This document shows positions 35,215-44,369 of a DNA stretch of 64,000 bases, in pieces. The notes beneath the pieces were generated by a model. That model did no database searches. It was not told where the DNA came from and saw only the letters and a list, made by a program, of their open reading frames with translations. Both the position numbers and the translations under genes were made by a program. The stretch comes from Candidatus Planktophila sp. (GTDB taxonomy: Bacteria; Actinomycetota; Actinomycetes; Nanopelagicales; Nanopelagicaceae), in NCBI GenBank assembly GCA_030681675.1, contig JAUXRP010000015.1:1-64000 (forward strand). Direction: 5' to 3'. Every line of letters starts with the position of its first letter. Within the stretch, counting starts at the first letter, position 1.

Positions 35215-35904
35215 ATGATTCGCTTTGAAAATGTTACGAAGATGTATCCAGGCCAAGAGCGAGCCGCATTGGACTCGGTCAGTCTCGAGATCGTAAAGGG
35301 TGAGTTTGTATTCCTAGTCGGATTATCAGGTTCAGGAAAGTCAACTTTCCTTCGTTTAATTCTGCGCGAAGATCGACCTACCTCGGGAACTATCCATGTG
35401 GCGGGCAAAGATCTTAGAACTCTAGCAAACCATAAAGTTCCAGATTTGCGCCGTCAGGTTGGAACCGTCTTTCAAGATTTTCGCCTTCTACCAAATAAAT
35501 CGATTACTGAAAATGTTGCCTTTGCTCTGCATGTTTTGGGATATTCACAAAAGGAGATTAACCGTGAAGTTCCTGAGGTTTTGGAGCTTGTTGGCCTTGA
35601 AGATAAGGGCGATCGCTTGCCCTCAGAGATTTCTGGTGGAGAGCAACAGCGCGTGGCAATTGCCCGCGCATATGTAAGCCGCCCGCCAATTTTGATTGCA
35701 GATGAGCCAACTGGAAACTTAGATCCTGCAACCAGTGTTGGAATTATGAAGTTGCTTGATCGAATTAATCGCGAGGGAACCACTGTCTTGATGGCCACTC
35801 ATGATTCGGGCATCGTTGACCAGATGCGAAAGCGTGTCATCGAGCTAGATCTAGGCCATGTAATACGTGATCAGGTACGTGGTGTTTATGGTTATACGGG
35901 ATAA
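35215..35904 (+). CDS. ftsE: Cell division ATP-binding protein FtsE
   Basis: 229 residues from ATG 35215, chosen because GGGAG lies 6 nt upstream and [12 protein letters not shown] is the family start. Walker A is [10 protein letters not shown]-loop VFQDFRLLP, signature [13 protein letters not shown], Walker B ILIADEPT, and H-loop ATHD. With FtsX it forms an ABC-type complex that controls peptidoglycan hydrolases during division. Confidence 0.97.
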   Translation: MIRFENVTKMYPGQERAALDSVSLEIVKGEFVFLVGLSGSGKSTFLRLILREDRPTSGTIHVAGKDLRTLANHKVPDLRRQVGTVFQDFRLLPNKSITENVAFALHVLGYSQKEINREVPEVLELVGLEDKGDRLPSEISGGEQQRVAIARAYVSRPPILIADEPTGNLDPATSVGIMKLLDRINREGTTVLMATHDSGIVDQMRKRVIELDLGHVIRDQVRGVYGYTG

Positions 35905-35946
35905 GAAGTTACTTGTGATTACATCATCTAGGAGTAAGGGTAAAAC

Positions 35947-36849
35947 ATGCGTGCACGGTTTCTCATAAGCGAAGTAGGTATTGGGCTGCGTCGAAATGTG
36001 ACAATGACCTTTGCTGTAATCGTCACGACCGCCATATCGCTCTCGCTACTTGGAATTGGCCTTCTTGCAAACGCTCAGGTAGGGGCGATGAAGGATTATT
36101 GGTACGACAAAATTGAAGTCTCTATTTTCTTATGTGGCTCACTCTCAGAATCACCATCATGTTCTGGCGGTATTGTCACATCAGGACAGCGCCTTGAAAT
36201 TCAACAAGAAATACAAGAGATGCCTTCGGTTGAGAGCGTTTTCTATGAGTCACAGTCACAAGCGTTTGCCCGCTTCCAAGAGCGCTTCAAGGGTTCGGCG
36301 ATTGCACAAAATGTGACAGTCGATCAGCTTCCAGAATCATTTCGCGTGAAGTTAAAGGATCCAACTCAATTTGCCGTGATAGTCAGTGCCTTTACCGGCC
36401 GACCAGGAGTAGATGTTGTACAAGATCAAAGAAGTATTTTGGAAAAATTCTTTAAACTCTTAGAAGTACTGCGCAACGGCGCTCTACTCGTTGGTTTAGC
36501 ATCAGTACTTACTGCGGCGATGCTAATTAGCAATACTCTTCGAATCGCTGCGTTCAACCGTCGCCGTGAAACCGGAGTAATGAAACTGGTCGGCGCCTCC
36601 TCGTGGTCGATTCAACTTCCATTTCTTTTAGAGGGCATAATCTCAGCGATTATCGGCTGGGGATTGGCGACTGGATTGTTGGCGGCTTTGAAAAGCGTTG
36701 TTGATACAAAAGTTGCACCTCTTCTGACATTTACTAAGTTCTTTAGTTGGAATGAGGTCTGGGTGGCATCCGGGTATCTCTTAGGAACCGGGTTATTAGT
36801 CTCGACCGTTGCATCTGTGATTACCCTGCGCCGCTACCTGAAGGTTTAA
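35947..36849 (+). CDS. ftsX: Cell division protein FtsX
   Basis: 300 residues, four transmembrane segments: one near 20-40 and three in the last third, with a large extracytoplasmic loop (about 45-165) that includes two Cys. RETGVMKLVGASSW is the conserved FtsX coupling segment. TAGGAGTAAGGG precedes the ATG, 42 nt after ftsE. Confidence 0.95.
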   Translation: MRARFLISEVGIGLRRNVTMTFAVIVTTAISLSLLGIGLLANAQVGAMKDYWYDKIEVSIFLCGSLSESPSCSGGIVTSGQRLEIQQEIQEMPSVESVFYESQSQAFARFQERFKGSAIAQNVTVDQLPESFRVKLKDPTQFAVIVSAFTGRPGVDVVQDQRSILEKFFKLLEVLRNGALLVGLASVLTAAMLISNTLRIAAFNRRRETGVMKLVGASSWSIQLPFLLEGIISAIIGWGLATGLLAALKSVVDTKVAPLLTFTKFFSWNEVWVASGYLLGTGLLVSTVASVITLRRYLKV

Positions 36850-36929
36850 ACACCACTCTCTTAGTGAGAGAATACGCCGTGAAGATAAGACGAGAAAACT
36901 CGTTTTAAATAGGGGACGGTGATGCGGTT

Positions 36930-37433
36930 ATGGTGAAAGAGGTCGGCCGCAAGGTCATCGCTCAAAACAAAAAGGCGCGCCACGATTATTCAATCGAGGA
37001 TGTTTTTGAGTGCGGGTTAGTGCTCATGGGCACAGAGGTTAAATCCCTGCGCCTGGGGAGAGCTTCTCTCATCGACGGATTCGCCATGGTTAATGATGGA
37101 GAGTTATGGCTCAGCGGGGTCCATATTCCTGAGTACACCGAAGGTACGTGGACTAACCACACCCCAAGACGCGATCGAAAACTATTGCTCCATAAATCCG
37201 AAATGACAAAGTTAATTGCAAAACTTAAAGACTCGGGAACAACGCTGGTTCCACTTTCACTCTATTTTAAAGATGGGAAAGCTAAGGTCGAAATCGCCGT
37301 TGCCAGAGGTAAAAAGTCCCACGATAAGCGAGAGGCGATTAAGGCGCGCGAGGCCGATCGAGAAGTTGCTCGCGTTGTGTCGCGGGGAAATTCTGGAAAG
37401 AGCGGTAAAGCTACTAAACGCTACGAGGATTAA
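36930..37433 (+). CDS. smpB: SsrA-binding protein SmpB
   Basis: 167 residues. [46 protein letters not shown] and [10 protein letters not shown] are family blocks; the basic C-terminal tail ([25 protein letters not shown]) is the part that enters the mRNA channel. It works with the tmRNA encoded downstream to rescue stalled ribosomes. Confidence 0.97.
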   Translation: MVKEVGRKVIAQNKKARHDYSIEDVFECGLVLMGTEVKSLRLGRASLIDGFAMVNDGELWLSGVHIPEYTEGTWTNHTPRRDRKLLLHKSEMTKLIAKLKDSGTTLVPLSLYFKDGKAKVEIAVARGKKSHDKREAIKAREADREVARVVSRGNSGKSGKATKRYED

Positions 37434-37850
37434 TTCTTCGTATATCAAGAGAAGTAGCGCCGGGCGGGAGGCTACGATTTTTCACCAGGCAGTATTTCGA
37501 AATCCATGAAACTGATGATTAACCAGTAATTAGGTCGTGTTAAATTGAGACAAAGATAGGATTTCTCCATACTCCTGGTTGCAAATCTCGCCTCAACCAA
37601 ATCCCGAGTGGGCATCGTTAAATAACTCTCTGTAACTAAGCGTAATTTTTCAAGATTATGAATCCCTGCGATCATGACCTACAATTTCTACACCGCCGCT
37701 TCCAAATCTGCTTAGCTTCATAAAGAGCCACACACTCTTTCAGAATCTAGGGAGATGTAGCGACGACAAGCAGTAGTTGACAATTAAATAGAGGATAAGA
37801 AATACGTTTCTTTTTCTCCAAGTTCTATGTGTGAAAGCACAATAAATCTT
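37434..37850. other. Stretch between smpB and ssrA
   Basis: A weak terminator-like element follows smpB: GTAGC/GCTAC stem (37454-37475) then a T-run. A 19-bp sequence at 37548-37566 occurs in reverse orientation at 45778-45796. TTGACA at 37777-37782 could be a -35 box for an ssrA precursor, but I see no good -10 at 17 nt. No gene is evident. Confidence 0.45.
37454..37482 (+). terminator. Possible terminator after smpB
   Basis: Five-bp stem GTAGC/GCTAC with a G/C-rich loop, followed by GATTTTT. Weak but positioned 20 nt after the stop. Confidence 0.4.
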
Positions 37851-38218
37851 GGGGGTGAACGGTCTCGACTTTGGATGTTGAGGCAGGGGAAGCGGGCCGA
37901 GGAAGCCGGAATGATCTCGTAAACCAATAATCCGTGCAAAAAATAACTGCTGACACTAATCAGCAAGCTTTCACACTCGCTGCATAAGCTAGTTTGAAGC
38001 CGTTAGCCCAGATGCCGCTCTCGGTCTGGAAACTAGCGTCGATAGAGGGCTTTTCATCGCATAGGTGTTACGAACTATGTGAGAGAACAGTTTCGTAACT
38101 GAGTTCGTCGAAGAGTTGTGTGGCCAAACTTCGGGACTGAGAAAGCGCTAATCACACTACGCCCGTAGAAGCCCTGTTTTTGCACCGAAGGACCCGGGTT
38201 CGATTCCCGGCACCTCCA
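37851..38218 (+). ncRNA. ssrA: Transfer-messenger RNA
   Basis: The 5' end GGGGGTGAACGGTCTCGACTT and 3' end GGTTCGATTCCCGGCACCTCCA form the tRNA-like acceptor (seven pairs, one G:T) and T arm. The sequence AATAACT before GCT at 37948 matches the resume-codon context of actinobacterial tmRNAs. From there the frame reads Ala-Asp-Thr-Asn-Gln-Gln-Ala-Phe-Thr-Leu-Ala, then Cys-Ile-Ser and TAG at 37990. The expected Leu-Ala-Ala-stop would appear if one T at 37980-37981 were absent. CCA is not encoded. Follows smpB as usual. Confidence 0.93.
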
Positions 38219-38273
38219 CTAACGATTTTTACACCCTTCATAGGAAAGTGTGTCCATACCTACTGCGAGAATT

Positions 38274-39527
38274 TCAGGCTGTACTTTCAGACCGAGAATT
38301 TTCAGCGATTTTAAGAAAGAAACTTATTGAAAGAGTTGCAATCACGGTGGCTAGAACGCCACTCACATACATGGGCAGACGGAGGTCAAAGTTAGCCAAG
38401 ACGCCACCAAGGAGTGAGCCGAAGGGCATCAATCCCCATACCAAAGTGCGGCGGGTTCCATGAATGCGACCATAAAGTTCATTCGGAATTACACTTTGAT
38501 ACGTAGACATCAGCAAAATATTCCACTGAGAGATTGCAAATCCGGCAAAGGTTGCCAGGGCTACAAAGACATAGATATTTGGCGAGAAACCTTGAAGAAG
38601 CAATGAGACTGAACTTGAAACTATCCCAAATGTCATTAATTTACTTCGACCAAACCTACTGGACAGCCGTGGCGCAGCAAATGCTCCCACAATCGATCCA
38701 ACTCCTTGGATTGCCAAAATAACTCCAAACAATCTCTCCGGTAACTCCAACTCTTTAATGATGAAGAGAACCATCGTTGCAGTTCCCATGGAATAACAGA
38801 GTCCAATGGTTGCTGTTGTTAGTACCAAACGTCGCAATATCTTCTGATTGAACAGATATAAAATACCAAACTTCATATCTGCGATGAAATGGCTTGGCGC
38901 CTTTTCTGCAACTTCTACTCGAGCATCTTGTAGATACTTAATTGGAATTGACAGCGCTAGCAATGCAGATACAGCAAAACCTAAGCTGTTAAAGAAGAAA
39001 GGTAGATAAATTGCTAATGCATATATGAAGCCACTTATAGGGGCTCCAATAAAGCCTTGGATAACTGTCTCTGAAATTTGGAGCCTAGAGTTGCCTTTCT
39101 CATAATCTTTCTCATCCAAAATTTGAGGAATTAATGATTGAGCCGTTGTATCGGCGGCAACCTCACAGGTTCCGATAATAAAAGCCGTTGCTAATAGCCA
39201 GAAGATGGTTACAAGATCCATTGCAATTAGCAGAGCTAGAACACCTACGACTCCGCTACGGATTGCATTTGCTCCGGCCAAGATATATCGCCGATCTACT
39301 CGATCTACCAGCGCTCCGATGGGTATTGCAAAAAACAACCAAGGCAGCATAACCATCGCACCAATTGAGGAGATCAAGACAGGGCTATCTGTTAATGAAA
39401 TTGCAAGCAGAGGTACAGCCGCGAGCATGACTCCATCGGAGAGATTTGAAACAATGCTGGATGCCCACATTCGATTAAAGGCGGGGTTCATGGCTCCGAC
39501 TTTACTTCGCAGGTTTCGATTTGCCAA
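38274..39527 (-). CDS. MFS transporter
   Basis: 417 residues, 12 hydrophobic segments. The loop GALVDRVDRRYI after helix 2 is the conserved MFS motif A in its exporter form, and RFGRSKLM repeats it in the second half. It belongs to the enterobactin exporter-like/DHA3 group of drug or siderophore exporters by style; the substrate is unknown. It starts 55 nt after the tmRNA on the opposite strand. Confidence 0.85.
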   Translation of the reverse strand: MANRNLRSKVGAMNPAFNRMWASSIVSNLSDGVMLAAVPLLAISLTDSPVLISSIGAMVMLPWLFFAIPIGALVDRVDRRYILAGANAIRSGVVGVLALLIAMDLVTIFWLLATAFIIGTCEVAADTTAQSLIPQILDEKDYEKGNSRLQISETVIQGFIGAPISGFIYALAIYLPFFFNSLGFAVSALLALSIPIKYLQDARVEVAEKAPSHFIADMKFGILYLFNQKILRRLVLTTATIGLCYSMGTATMVLFIIKELELPERLFGVILAIQGVGSIVGAFAAPRLSSRFGRSKLMTFGIVSSSVSLLLQGFSPNIYVFVALATFAGFAISQWNILLMSTYQSVIPNELYGRIHGTRRTLVWGLMPFGSLLGGVLANFDLRLPMYVSGVLATVIATLSISFFLKIAENSRSESTA

Positions 39528-39586
39528 TTTTTTCGCAAATTAAAAGATTTTTGTGGGAAGGCGATGTACAAATATGGGATGTTTTA

Positions 39587-39640
39587 TGAACGGCCGTAGG
39601 AATTTATCTGAACGGCCGTAGGAATTTATCTGAACGGCCG
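39587..39640. repeat. 22-bp tandem repeat, two full units and part of a third
   Basis: Units at 39587-39608 and 39609-39630 are identical and contain AACGGCCGT; a third starts at 39631 and diverges after 10 nt. Confidence 0.9.
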
Positions 39641-39686
39641 TGGGCAAGATAAGGGTACTTATGAAGTTCAACGAAATGAAAAATAG

Positions 39687-39726
39687 AAAGCGACCGAACC
39701 CATGTCTACTTGAGTTCGGCCGCTTT
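39687..39726 (-). terminator. Terminator hairpin after the RDD gene
   Basis: 13-nt arms AAAGCGACCGAAC and GTTCGGCCGCTTT with one A/C mismatch. T-rich tails occur on both sides, so it can stop transcripts from either strand; on the minus strand it serves the RDD gene. Confidence 0.75.
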
Positions 39727-39831
39727 TGTTTTGGCTAGTTTTCTACATCGTTTGTTACTTCCGAAACTTGTTTATAACTGAGCTTTTAATTTGATTTTGT
39801 TAATCACCGGGCTTGTTACTTACCAAATGAG

Positions 39832-40407
39832 TTATTTATTTAGCCACCCATCGATCTCTTCAACTTTCAATTTCTTAATGATTGTTTTGTCACTGCATTG
39901 AATTACGTGTGAGCCAACCATTAAGTCATGTAACGTCCTTTGTTTGCTTGTAAAGATAAATGAGGCATCAATGAGGTAGTTGGCCATGAACAAGAAGCCT
40001 CCAAGAATCCACTGCATGAGACCCTTGATGAGAACTTCGCGTACCACCATTTTTTTCCAGCCGAAGACTTCTCCGGATTTTGCATCGACAATCACTTGAC
40101 CCATCAAATAGTGGCCAGGGGTGGTGCCCTTTTCGGCAAGAGTGATGAACCAAATAATCCAGACAATACCTAGACCAAATCCGAAAATAGCCGCGTCTAT
40201 CACGAATGCAATCAATCGAGATTGAGGGGTTGCGAACCGGCCATATTTTTCTACTCTGGAATTTTTTGCAGAGCCTCGATTAGAGAGGCTTGTGTAAACC
40301 TCGGATCTTGAAGATTGTGAATTCGTGACTCTTGGCTCTGACTTTGAGAAAACTGAGGCTGTCTTTACTGGTGCTTCTTCGTACTCTCTAATGATTTTTC
40401 TATTCAT
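39832..40407 (-). CDS. RDD family membrane protein
   Basis: 191 residues. After a Ser-rich cytoplasmic start of 65 residues, SRLIAFVIDAAIFG is the RDD motif region (Arg..Asp), GTTPGHYLMGQVIVD and VVRE follow, and QRTLHDLMVGSHV is the conserved end of the domain. Two to three transmembrane helices. Function unknown in most bacteria; some RDD proteins are Na+/H+ antiporters. Confidence 0.85.
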   Translation of the reverse strand: MNRKIIREYEEAPVKTASVFSKSEPRVTNSQSSRSEVYTSLSNRGSAKNSRVEKYGRFATPQSRLIAFVIDAAIFGFGLGIVWIIWFITLAEKGTTPGHYLMGQVIVDAKSGEVFGWKKMVVREVLIKGLMQWILGGFLFMANYLIDASFIFTSKQRTLHDLMVGSHVIQCSDKTIIKKLKVEEIDGWLNK

Positions 40408-40485
40408 TTCCGCAGGTTAGTTAGTTTTTCGGCGTCAAATTCAGTGAATGGAACACTGTGGATATCTAGAAATGTGTCGCCCCAC

Positions 40486-40600
40486 GCGAGCCGCCCTACG
40501 CGAGCCGCCCTACGCGAGTCGCCCCACGCGAGCCGCCCTACGCGAGCCGCCCTACCCGAGCTGCCTTATGCGAGCCGCCTTATGCGAGCCGCCCCACCTA
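40486..40600. repeat. 14-bp GC-rich tandem array, eight units
   Basis: GCGAG recurs at 40486, 40500, 40514, 40528, 40542, 40556 (CCGAG), 40570 and 40584, exactly 14 bp apart, with unit consensus GCGAGCCGCCCTAC. Much higher G+C than its surroundings. Confidence 0.92.
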
Positions 40601-40661
40601 TACCTACCAAATTTCGTGTGTAGGCCTCCGCTGTGAGGCAAGGGTAAATCTCGACTTGCAC

Positions 40662-40681
40662 ATAGTTGAAACTTTAACTAT
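40662..40681. promoter_or_regulatory. Upstream operator-like palindrome of the YceI gene
   Basis: ATAGTTGAA-N2-TTTAACTAT, one mismatch between the arms. Its start is exactly 21 bp (two helical turns) before that of the perfect copy at 40683-40702. Confidence 0.6.
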
Positions 40682-40682
40682 A

Positions 40683-40702
40683 GTAGTTGAATGTTCAACT
40701 AC
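40683..40702. promoter_or_regulatory. Perfect operator palindrome of the YceI gene
   Basis: GTAGTTGAA-N2-TTCAACTAC with perfect 9-bp arms, 68 nt before the ATG. The same arms occur upstream of the pirin gene at 45699-45718. The size and symmetry suit a dimeric MarR-type repressor; no such gene is in the window. Confidence 0.75.
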
Positions 40703-40770
40703 TCTTCAAAGGGTAATTGGACTAGCCCACGTTCGATTTCAACTATTGCCTTCTAGAGGGAGCAGATTTA

Positions 40771-41331
40771 ATGACAAGTTCAACTATTTCATCGTTAACC
40801 GGAACATACACAATTGATGCCAGCCATAGCCAGATTGGCTTCACAGCCCGCCATTTAATGGTGACTAAAGTCCGTGGCGCATTCAACGAGTTTTCAGGTG
40901 GCGGAATCATCGATTTCGAGACTCCTGCCAACTCAAAGGTCGAACTAAAGATCCAGGCAGCAAGTATCGATACTCGAAATGCTGATCGTGATGGCCACCT
41001 CAAGGGCAGCGACTTCTTCGACATGGAAAAGTTCCCAGAGATCACATTTGTTTCAACATCTGCTGTAAAGAATGGTGATGCCTATGCAGTGACAGGCGAT
41101 CTCACAATCAAGGGAGTTACCAAGCCTGTAACAGTTGAGTTTGACTTCACTGGAACAGCCGTTGATCCATGGGGTAACACTCGTATTGGTTTCGAAGGCA
41201 AGACAACAATTGATCGCACCGAATGGGGCGTTAATTGGAACACAGCACTTGAGGCTGGTGGCGTTCTTGTAAGCGAGAAGATCAACCTTGAGTTTGAGCT
41301 TTCTGCTATCCGAAGTGCAGACGTCGCCTAA
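40771..41331 (+). CDS. YceI family lipid-binding-like protein
   Basis: 186 residues, no signal peptide. The start GTYTIDASHSQIGFTARHLMVTKVRGAF and later RDGHLKGSDFFDMEKFPEITFVS and GDLTIKGVTKPVTVEFDF are the conserved lipocalin-like YceI blocks. Members bind isoprenoid or quinone-like lipids. AGAGGGAG lies 8 nt before the ATG. Two operator palindromes upstream suggest tight repression and shared control with the pirin gene. Its 3' end is repeated in the tail that follows. Confidence 0.92.
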   Translation: MTSSTISSLTGTYTIDASHSQIGFTARHLMVTKVRGAFNEFSGGGIIDFETPANSKVELKIQAASIDTRNADRDGHLKGSDFFDMEKFPEITFVSTSAVKNGDAYAVTGDLTIKGVTKPVTVEFDFTGTAVDPWGNTRIGFEGKTTIDRTEWGVNWNTALEAGGVLVSEKINLEFELSAIRSADVA

Positions 41332-41430
41332 ATAAAAAAGTGCGGGCGTCGCTTAAATAGAAAAGTGCAGACGGTTGCCTAAATAAAGAAGTGCAGGCGT
41401 CGCCTAAATAAAGAAGTGCAGACGTCGCCA
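41312..41430 (+). repeat. About 25-bp tandem repeat seeded from the YceI gene end
   Basis: GTGCAG/GTGCGG occurs at 41315, 41340, 41365, 41391 and 41416. The first copy is the coding end of the gene (Ser-Ala-Asp-Val-Ala-stop); the others are diverged copies downstream. Confidence 0.85.
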
Positions 41431-41746
41431 TATTAAAGGGTATAGGTGGGAATTGATTTCTCCCATTGATATCAAAGTCCTGAAGATCATAGTTGTTAAA
41501 TGTTGGACTGCTAGTCATAGATTCTGAAATTAGAGAGTCGACTGACTGGCAGTCCAATTTTCATTGTCAAAATAAGTTCTATGTGCACTTCTTCGGTGCC
41601 AATAGAACTAAAGCGATGTTAAGAAGCGCCGACTTCAATACGATCGAACTTCAATACGATCGAACTTCAAACACTAACTTTCGGAAAATTTAGTGTTGTC
41701 CGCCGGGACCATGGCCATCTTTGCCCGTTAAGCCTCCGTTGCGAGG
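41332..41746. other. Repeat-rich stretch between the YceI gene and a small membrane gene
   Basis: After the 25-bp repeats there is a two-unit 16-bp repeat ACTTCAATACGATCGA (41632-41663) and an AGCCTC/GAGGCT hairpin (about 41731-41748) that may end the minus-strand gene. No supported coding frame. Confidence 0.55.
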
Positions 41747-42133
41747 CTACTTTAATATCGGTCCAAATCGTGAATTCGAATTTTCTTCGGGAGCATCATC
41801 ATCTAAACCATTGGCCGAGCTGCCTTTGAATCCCAATTTTGCCAACAGTGGAGCGAGAATTTTAACATCAGGAAAATATTCGCGGCGTAACGCAATGTAG
41901 CCCATGACTAATCCAAATAAACCAATGAGATGTACGACGAATGGAAGATCTGGGTTCGAGAAAAACATCAAACCGACCCACAGCGACATAGCAGCAAAAA
42001 AGCCATGAAGAATTTTCCTTATTACATTTAAGAAGAGAGATTTTGTTCTGACCGCACTAAGAGCTATTGCGATTGGTCCAGCGAGAAAGGCAATAAGGAA
42101 TAAGATCATAACAACTATCGCCAAGCTCTCCAT
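41747..42133 (-). CDS. Small membrane protein, unknown
   Basis: 128 residues with three hydrophobic segments (about 3-25, 40-58, 65-83) and a polar, acidic C-terminal tail (SSANGLDDDAPEENS). No family recognised. The Shine-Dalgarno on the minus strand (GGGGAGAAA) just before the ATG supports the start. Confidence 0.6.
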   Translation of the reverse strand: MESLAIVVMILFLIAFLAGPIAIALSAVRTKSLFLNVIRKILHGFFAAMSLWVGLMFFSNPDLPFVVHLIGLFGLVMGYIALRREYFPDVKILAPLLAKLGFKGSSANGLDDDAPEENSNSRFGPILK

Positions 42134-42182
42134 TTTTCTCCCCTATATTTCTGATTCGCTGGATTTTAACTGTACTTGACGT

Positions 42183-42755
42183 TCAAATCTCTTGCCACTC
42201 ATCACGAATTGCGGAAAAGAGGGCCATATCGATCTGGGAGCCATCGTAACGACGTGATTTCTTACGTAAAATACCTTCAAGATTATACCCGGCCGCTAGA
42301 AGTAGCCTCTTTGATGCCAGATTTTCAAAATCAACCAAGGCCTCAATCCTTTGAAAACCCATCGATTCAAAACCAAAATTCGTTAACATTCGCGCAGCGG
42401 TCGTACCAATGTTTTTTCCTCGCGCATCGGATCTAATCCAATAACCCAGCTCTGCAACTAGATCGGGAAGATCCAGGCTGTGAAAAGAGATGATGCCGGC
42501 GAACTTTTTATCGCCTCCATTACCGAATTCAATTGCAAAGGGAAGCTCTGTCTTTTCAGCTAGTGATTTAGGGGTTTTTTCGCGGACGAAAAACTCTGCA
42601 TGCGTCATGGTGTAATCACGTGGCACTCGAGTGAACTTGGGGATTTCTGGATCCTGGCAACTCTCATATATTTCTGGAATATCACTCTCATTAAGTGGTC
42701 GCAAAGTGATTAATCCATGAGAAAGCGTTGGTACTTCAGATGGCCACCAGATCAT
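42183..42755 (-). CDS. GNAT acetyltransferase, RimJ-like
   Basis: 190 residues. LITLRPLNESDIPEIYE opens the fold, ELGYWIRSDARGKNIGTTAARML is motif A with the acetyl-CoA loop (R/Q-x-x-G-x-G/T form), and FQRIEALVDFENLASKRLLLAAGYNLEG is motif B. This matches ribosomal-protein/small-molecule N-acetyltransferases of the RimJ/RimL group; the substrate is unknown. Confidence 0.88.
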   Translation of the reverse strand: MIWWPSEVPTLSHGLITLRPLNESDIPEIYESCQDPEIPKFTRVPRDYTMTHAEFFVREKTPKSLAEKTELPFAIEFGNGGDKKFAGIISFHSLDLPDLVAELGYWIRSDARGKNIGTTAARMLTNFGFESMGFQRIEALVDFENLASKRLLLAAGYNLEGILRKKSRRYDGSQIDMALFSAIRDEWQEI

Positions 42756-42788
42756 TGAGAGAGTATGGCAGTGAAATGGTCATTATCC

Positions 42789-44369
42789 TTAAACAGTTTC
42801 ATTTATGGGGCGGGAAGGAACAAAGTATTTCTTTCCAACTGGGGATGTCCACTCGCACGAGCCATCTGAATTGCTAATAAGTGCCCAACGACCATGCGTT
42901 TTTAATCGATGATGCCGACGACACAAGAGTCCTAGGTTTTCCGGTTTAGTCTCACCACCTGTCTCCCAGCTGTGCGCATGATCAATATCGCTGTTTGACG
43001 CTGGTTGTCGACAACCAGGGAAACGACACGTGCGATCACGGGCGAGTAGAAAATCTACGAGCGCTTGCGGCGGTTCATATTTCTCGCGTCCATAGTCTAA
43101 AAGATTTCCTGTCTGCGGATCGGTAATAAACCTCTTCCATGTTGCATCAGATGCTAATTCACGCGCAACCGATGCTGGAATTGCACCGTAACCCGAGAGT
43201 TGGCCAGGGTTTTCAGCCAAACCAAGAAGCGTTGGAAGATCTATCGTTACATTTACGGTTACTGGACGACGGTGGGGGCGAACATCGTCGACATTACTTG
43301 CCAAAGCTTGCGAGAGAATGGAGGTGAGCGCATCGGCACGCTTGTTATCGGCAGAAAGTAGTGACCATGTATCGGTCGCGCTCTGTGCACCGGTTGCAGA
43401 TATACCTTCATGTGTGTCGCTCACGTTGTTAGTGCTCGTTGCATCACAGTCAGCATGAGTCGAGAAGTTGACGGCGGATTCGTTGCGCTTCTTCTCATCT
43501 ATCTCATTCATCTTCAAAATGTATGCTTCGATTGATTTCATAACTATCTGTGCATCCTGTGCTGGAAGGATAGCCACCACAGTAGCCATTCCATCGGCTT
43601 CGTTATAACAACTAACGCGACGAGACTCACGGGCTCGATCAACAACCTGTTCAAACTCGGCAGGTGCTAAGGCAGCGATAGTAGTTCGAACTTTGTTAGC
43701 AACTTGTCCCGGAGTGTGAAATTCAGCGTGAGCTAATGCCTTTTCCTCTATCTGGTAGATCGCAAACTCACTTATGCCATCTCTAATAGCGGCAGCAGTT
43801 TCCTTAGCAATTACTGTCGCATGCGAGGCGGAGATTTCGCCCATCGCCAGTGCTGAACATGTATTAGGAAGGTGATTGATCAATGTGCGTGCTACATCAA
43901 TTCGCATCTGCGCGGTATTTCCAGATAATCGCAATGCCGCTGCAACTTCTTCCCGTTCAGCCTCATCAATCCCATCCCAACTCTTTTCGGGAGTTGATGG
44001 ATCGTTTCCAGCCACTGCAACAATCGCCTTTTGCATCACCGCCTGTAACCATGCACTTTGGCGCTCGAGGGCACTTAAATAATCGATACGTCCACTTTGA
44101 TTCAATTCATTGGGATCAATGGCAACTAAACCGGTAAGAGTTTGAATACCTGGATATGCAGTGAGTAAGACAACTACGCGGGTGTTGAGATCGGTATCGA
44201 GGTCTGCTGCAGAATCGTTTCGTGCAGAATCGTTACCTGCAGAATCGTTTCGTGCAGAATCGGTGCCGAGAGCCGCCGGGGAATCGTTGCGCCCATAACC
44301 ATTTCGTGCAGAAGCGTTGGTAAGCGATTCGTAACTCGCTTTCCGAATCGCTGCACTTGTCATAGGCAA
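42789..44369 (-). CDS. DUF222 HNH endonuclease-like protein
   Basis: 526 residues. The long helical DUF222 part is followed by a C-terminal HNH domain CRFPGCRQPASNSDIDHAHSWETGGETKPENLGLLCRRHHRLKTH, with the zinc CxxC pair, His-Asp and Asn-His residues intact. Such genes are multicopy in Actinobacteria and behave like mobile or selfish elements. Near the N-terminus, Arg-Asn-Asp-Ser-Ala repeats are encoded by a 15-bp tandem repeat (about 44210-44265), unrelated to the fold. Confidence 0.85.
   Translation of the reverse strand: MPMTSAAIRKASYESLTNASARNGYGRNDSPAALGTDSARNDSAGNDSARNDSAADLDTDLNTRVVVLLTAYPGIQTLTGLVAIDPNELNQSGRIDYLSALERQSAWLQAVMQKAIVAVAGNDPSTPEKSWDGIDEAEREEVAAALRLSGNTAQMRIDVARTLINHLPNTCSALAMGEISASHATVIAKETAAAIRDGISEFAIYQIEEKALAHAEFHTPGQVANKVRTTIAALAPAEFEQVVDRARESRRVSCYNEADGMATVVAILPAQDAQIVMKSIEAYILKMNEIDEKKRNESAVNFSTHADCDATSTNNVSDTHEGISATGAQSATDTWSLLSADNKRADALTSILSQALASNVDDVRPHRRPVTVNVTIDLPTLLGLAENPGQLSGYGAIPASVARELASDATWKRFITDPQTGNLLDYGREKYEPPQALVDFLLARDRTCRFPGCRQPASNSDIDHAHSWETGGETKPENLGLLCRRHHRLKTHGRWALISNSDGSCEWTSPVGKKYFVPSRPINETV

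Larger units (their letters stand above)
39528..39831. other. Stretch between the MFS and RDD genes
   Basis: Contains a 22-bp tandem repeat (39587-39640) and a bidirectional terminator hairpin (39687-39726). No gene. Confidence 0.6.
40408..40770. other. Stretch upstream of the YceI gene
   Basis: Contains the 14-bp GC-rich tandem array (40486-40600), a small GCCTC/GAGGC hairpin (about 40624-40639) and two operator palindromes (40662-40702). An open frame through the array is an artefact of the repeats. Confidence 0.6.

Noticed and set aside
40486-40600. Possible CRISPR array
   Set aside because: Units are 14 bp head to tail with no spacers, and no cas gene is present. The other arrays (29004-29088, 39587-39640) fail for the same reason.
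40448-40636. 62-codon open frame through the GC-rich array
   Set aside because: The frame exists only because 14-bp repeats lack stops; the product is a mosaic of repeat frames with no start signal.
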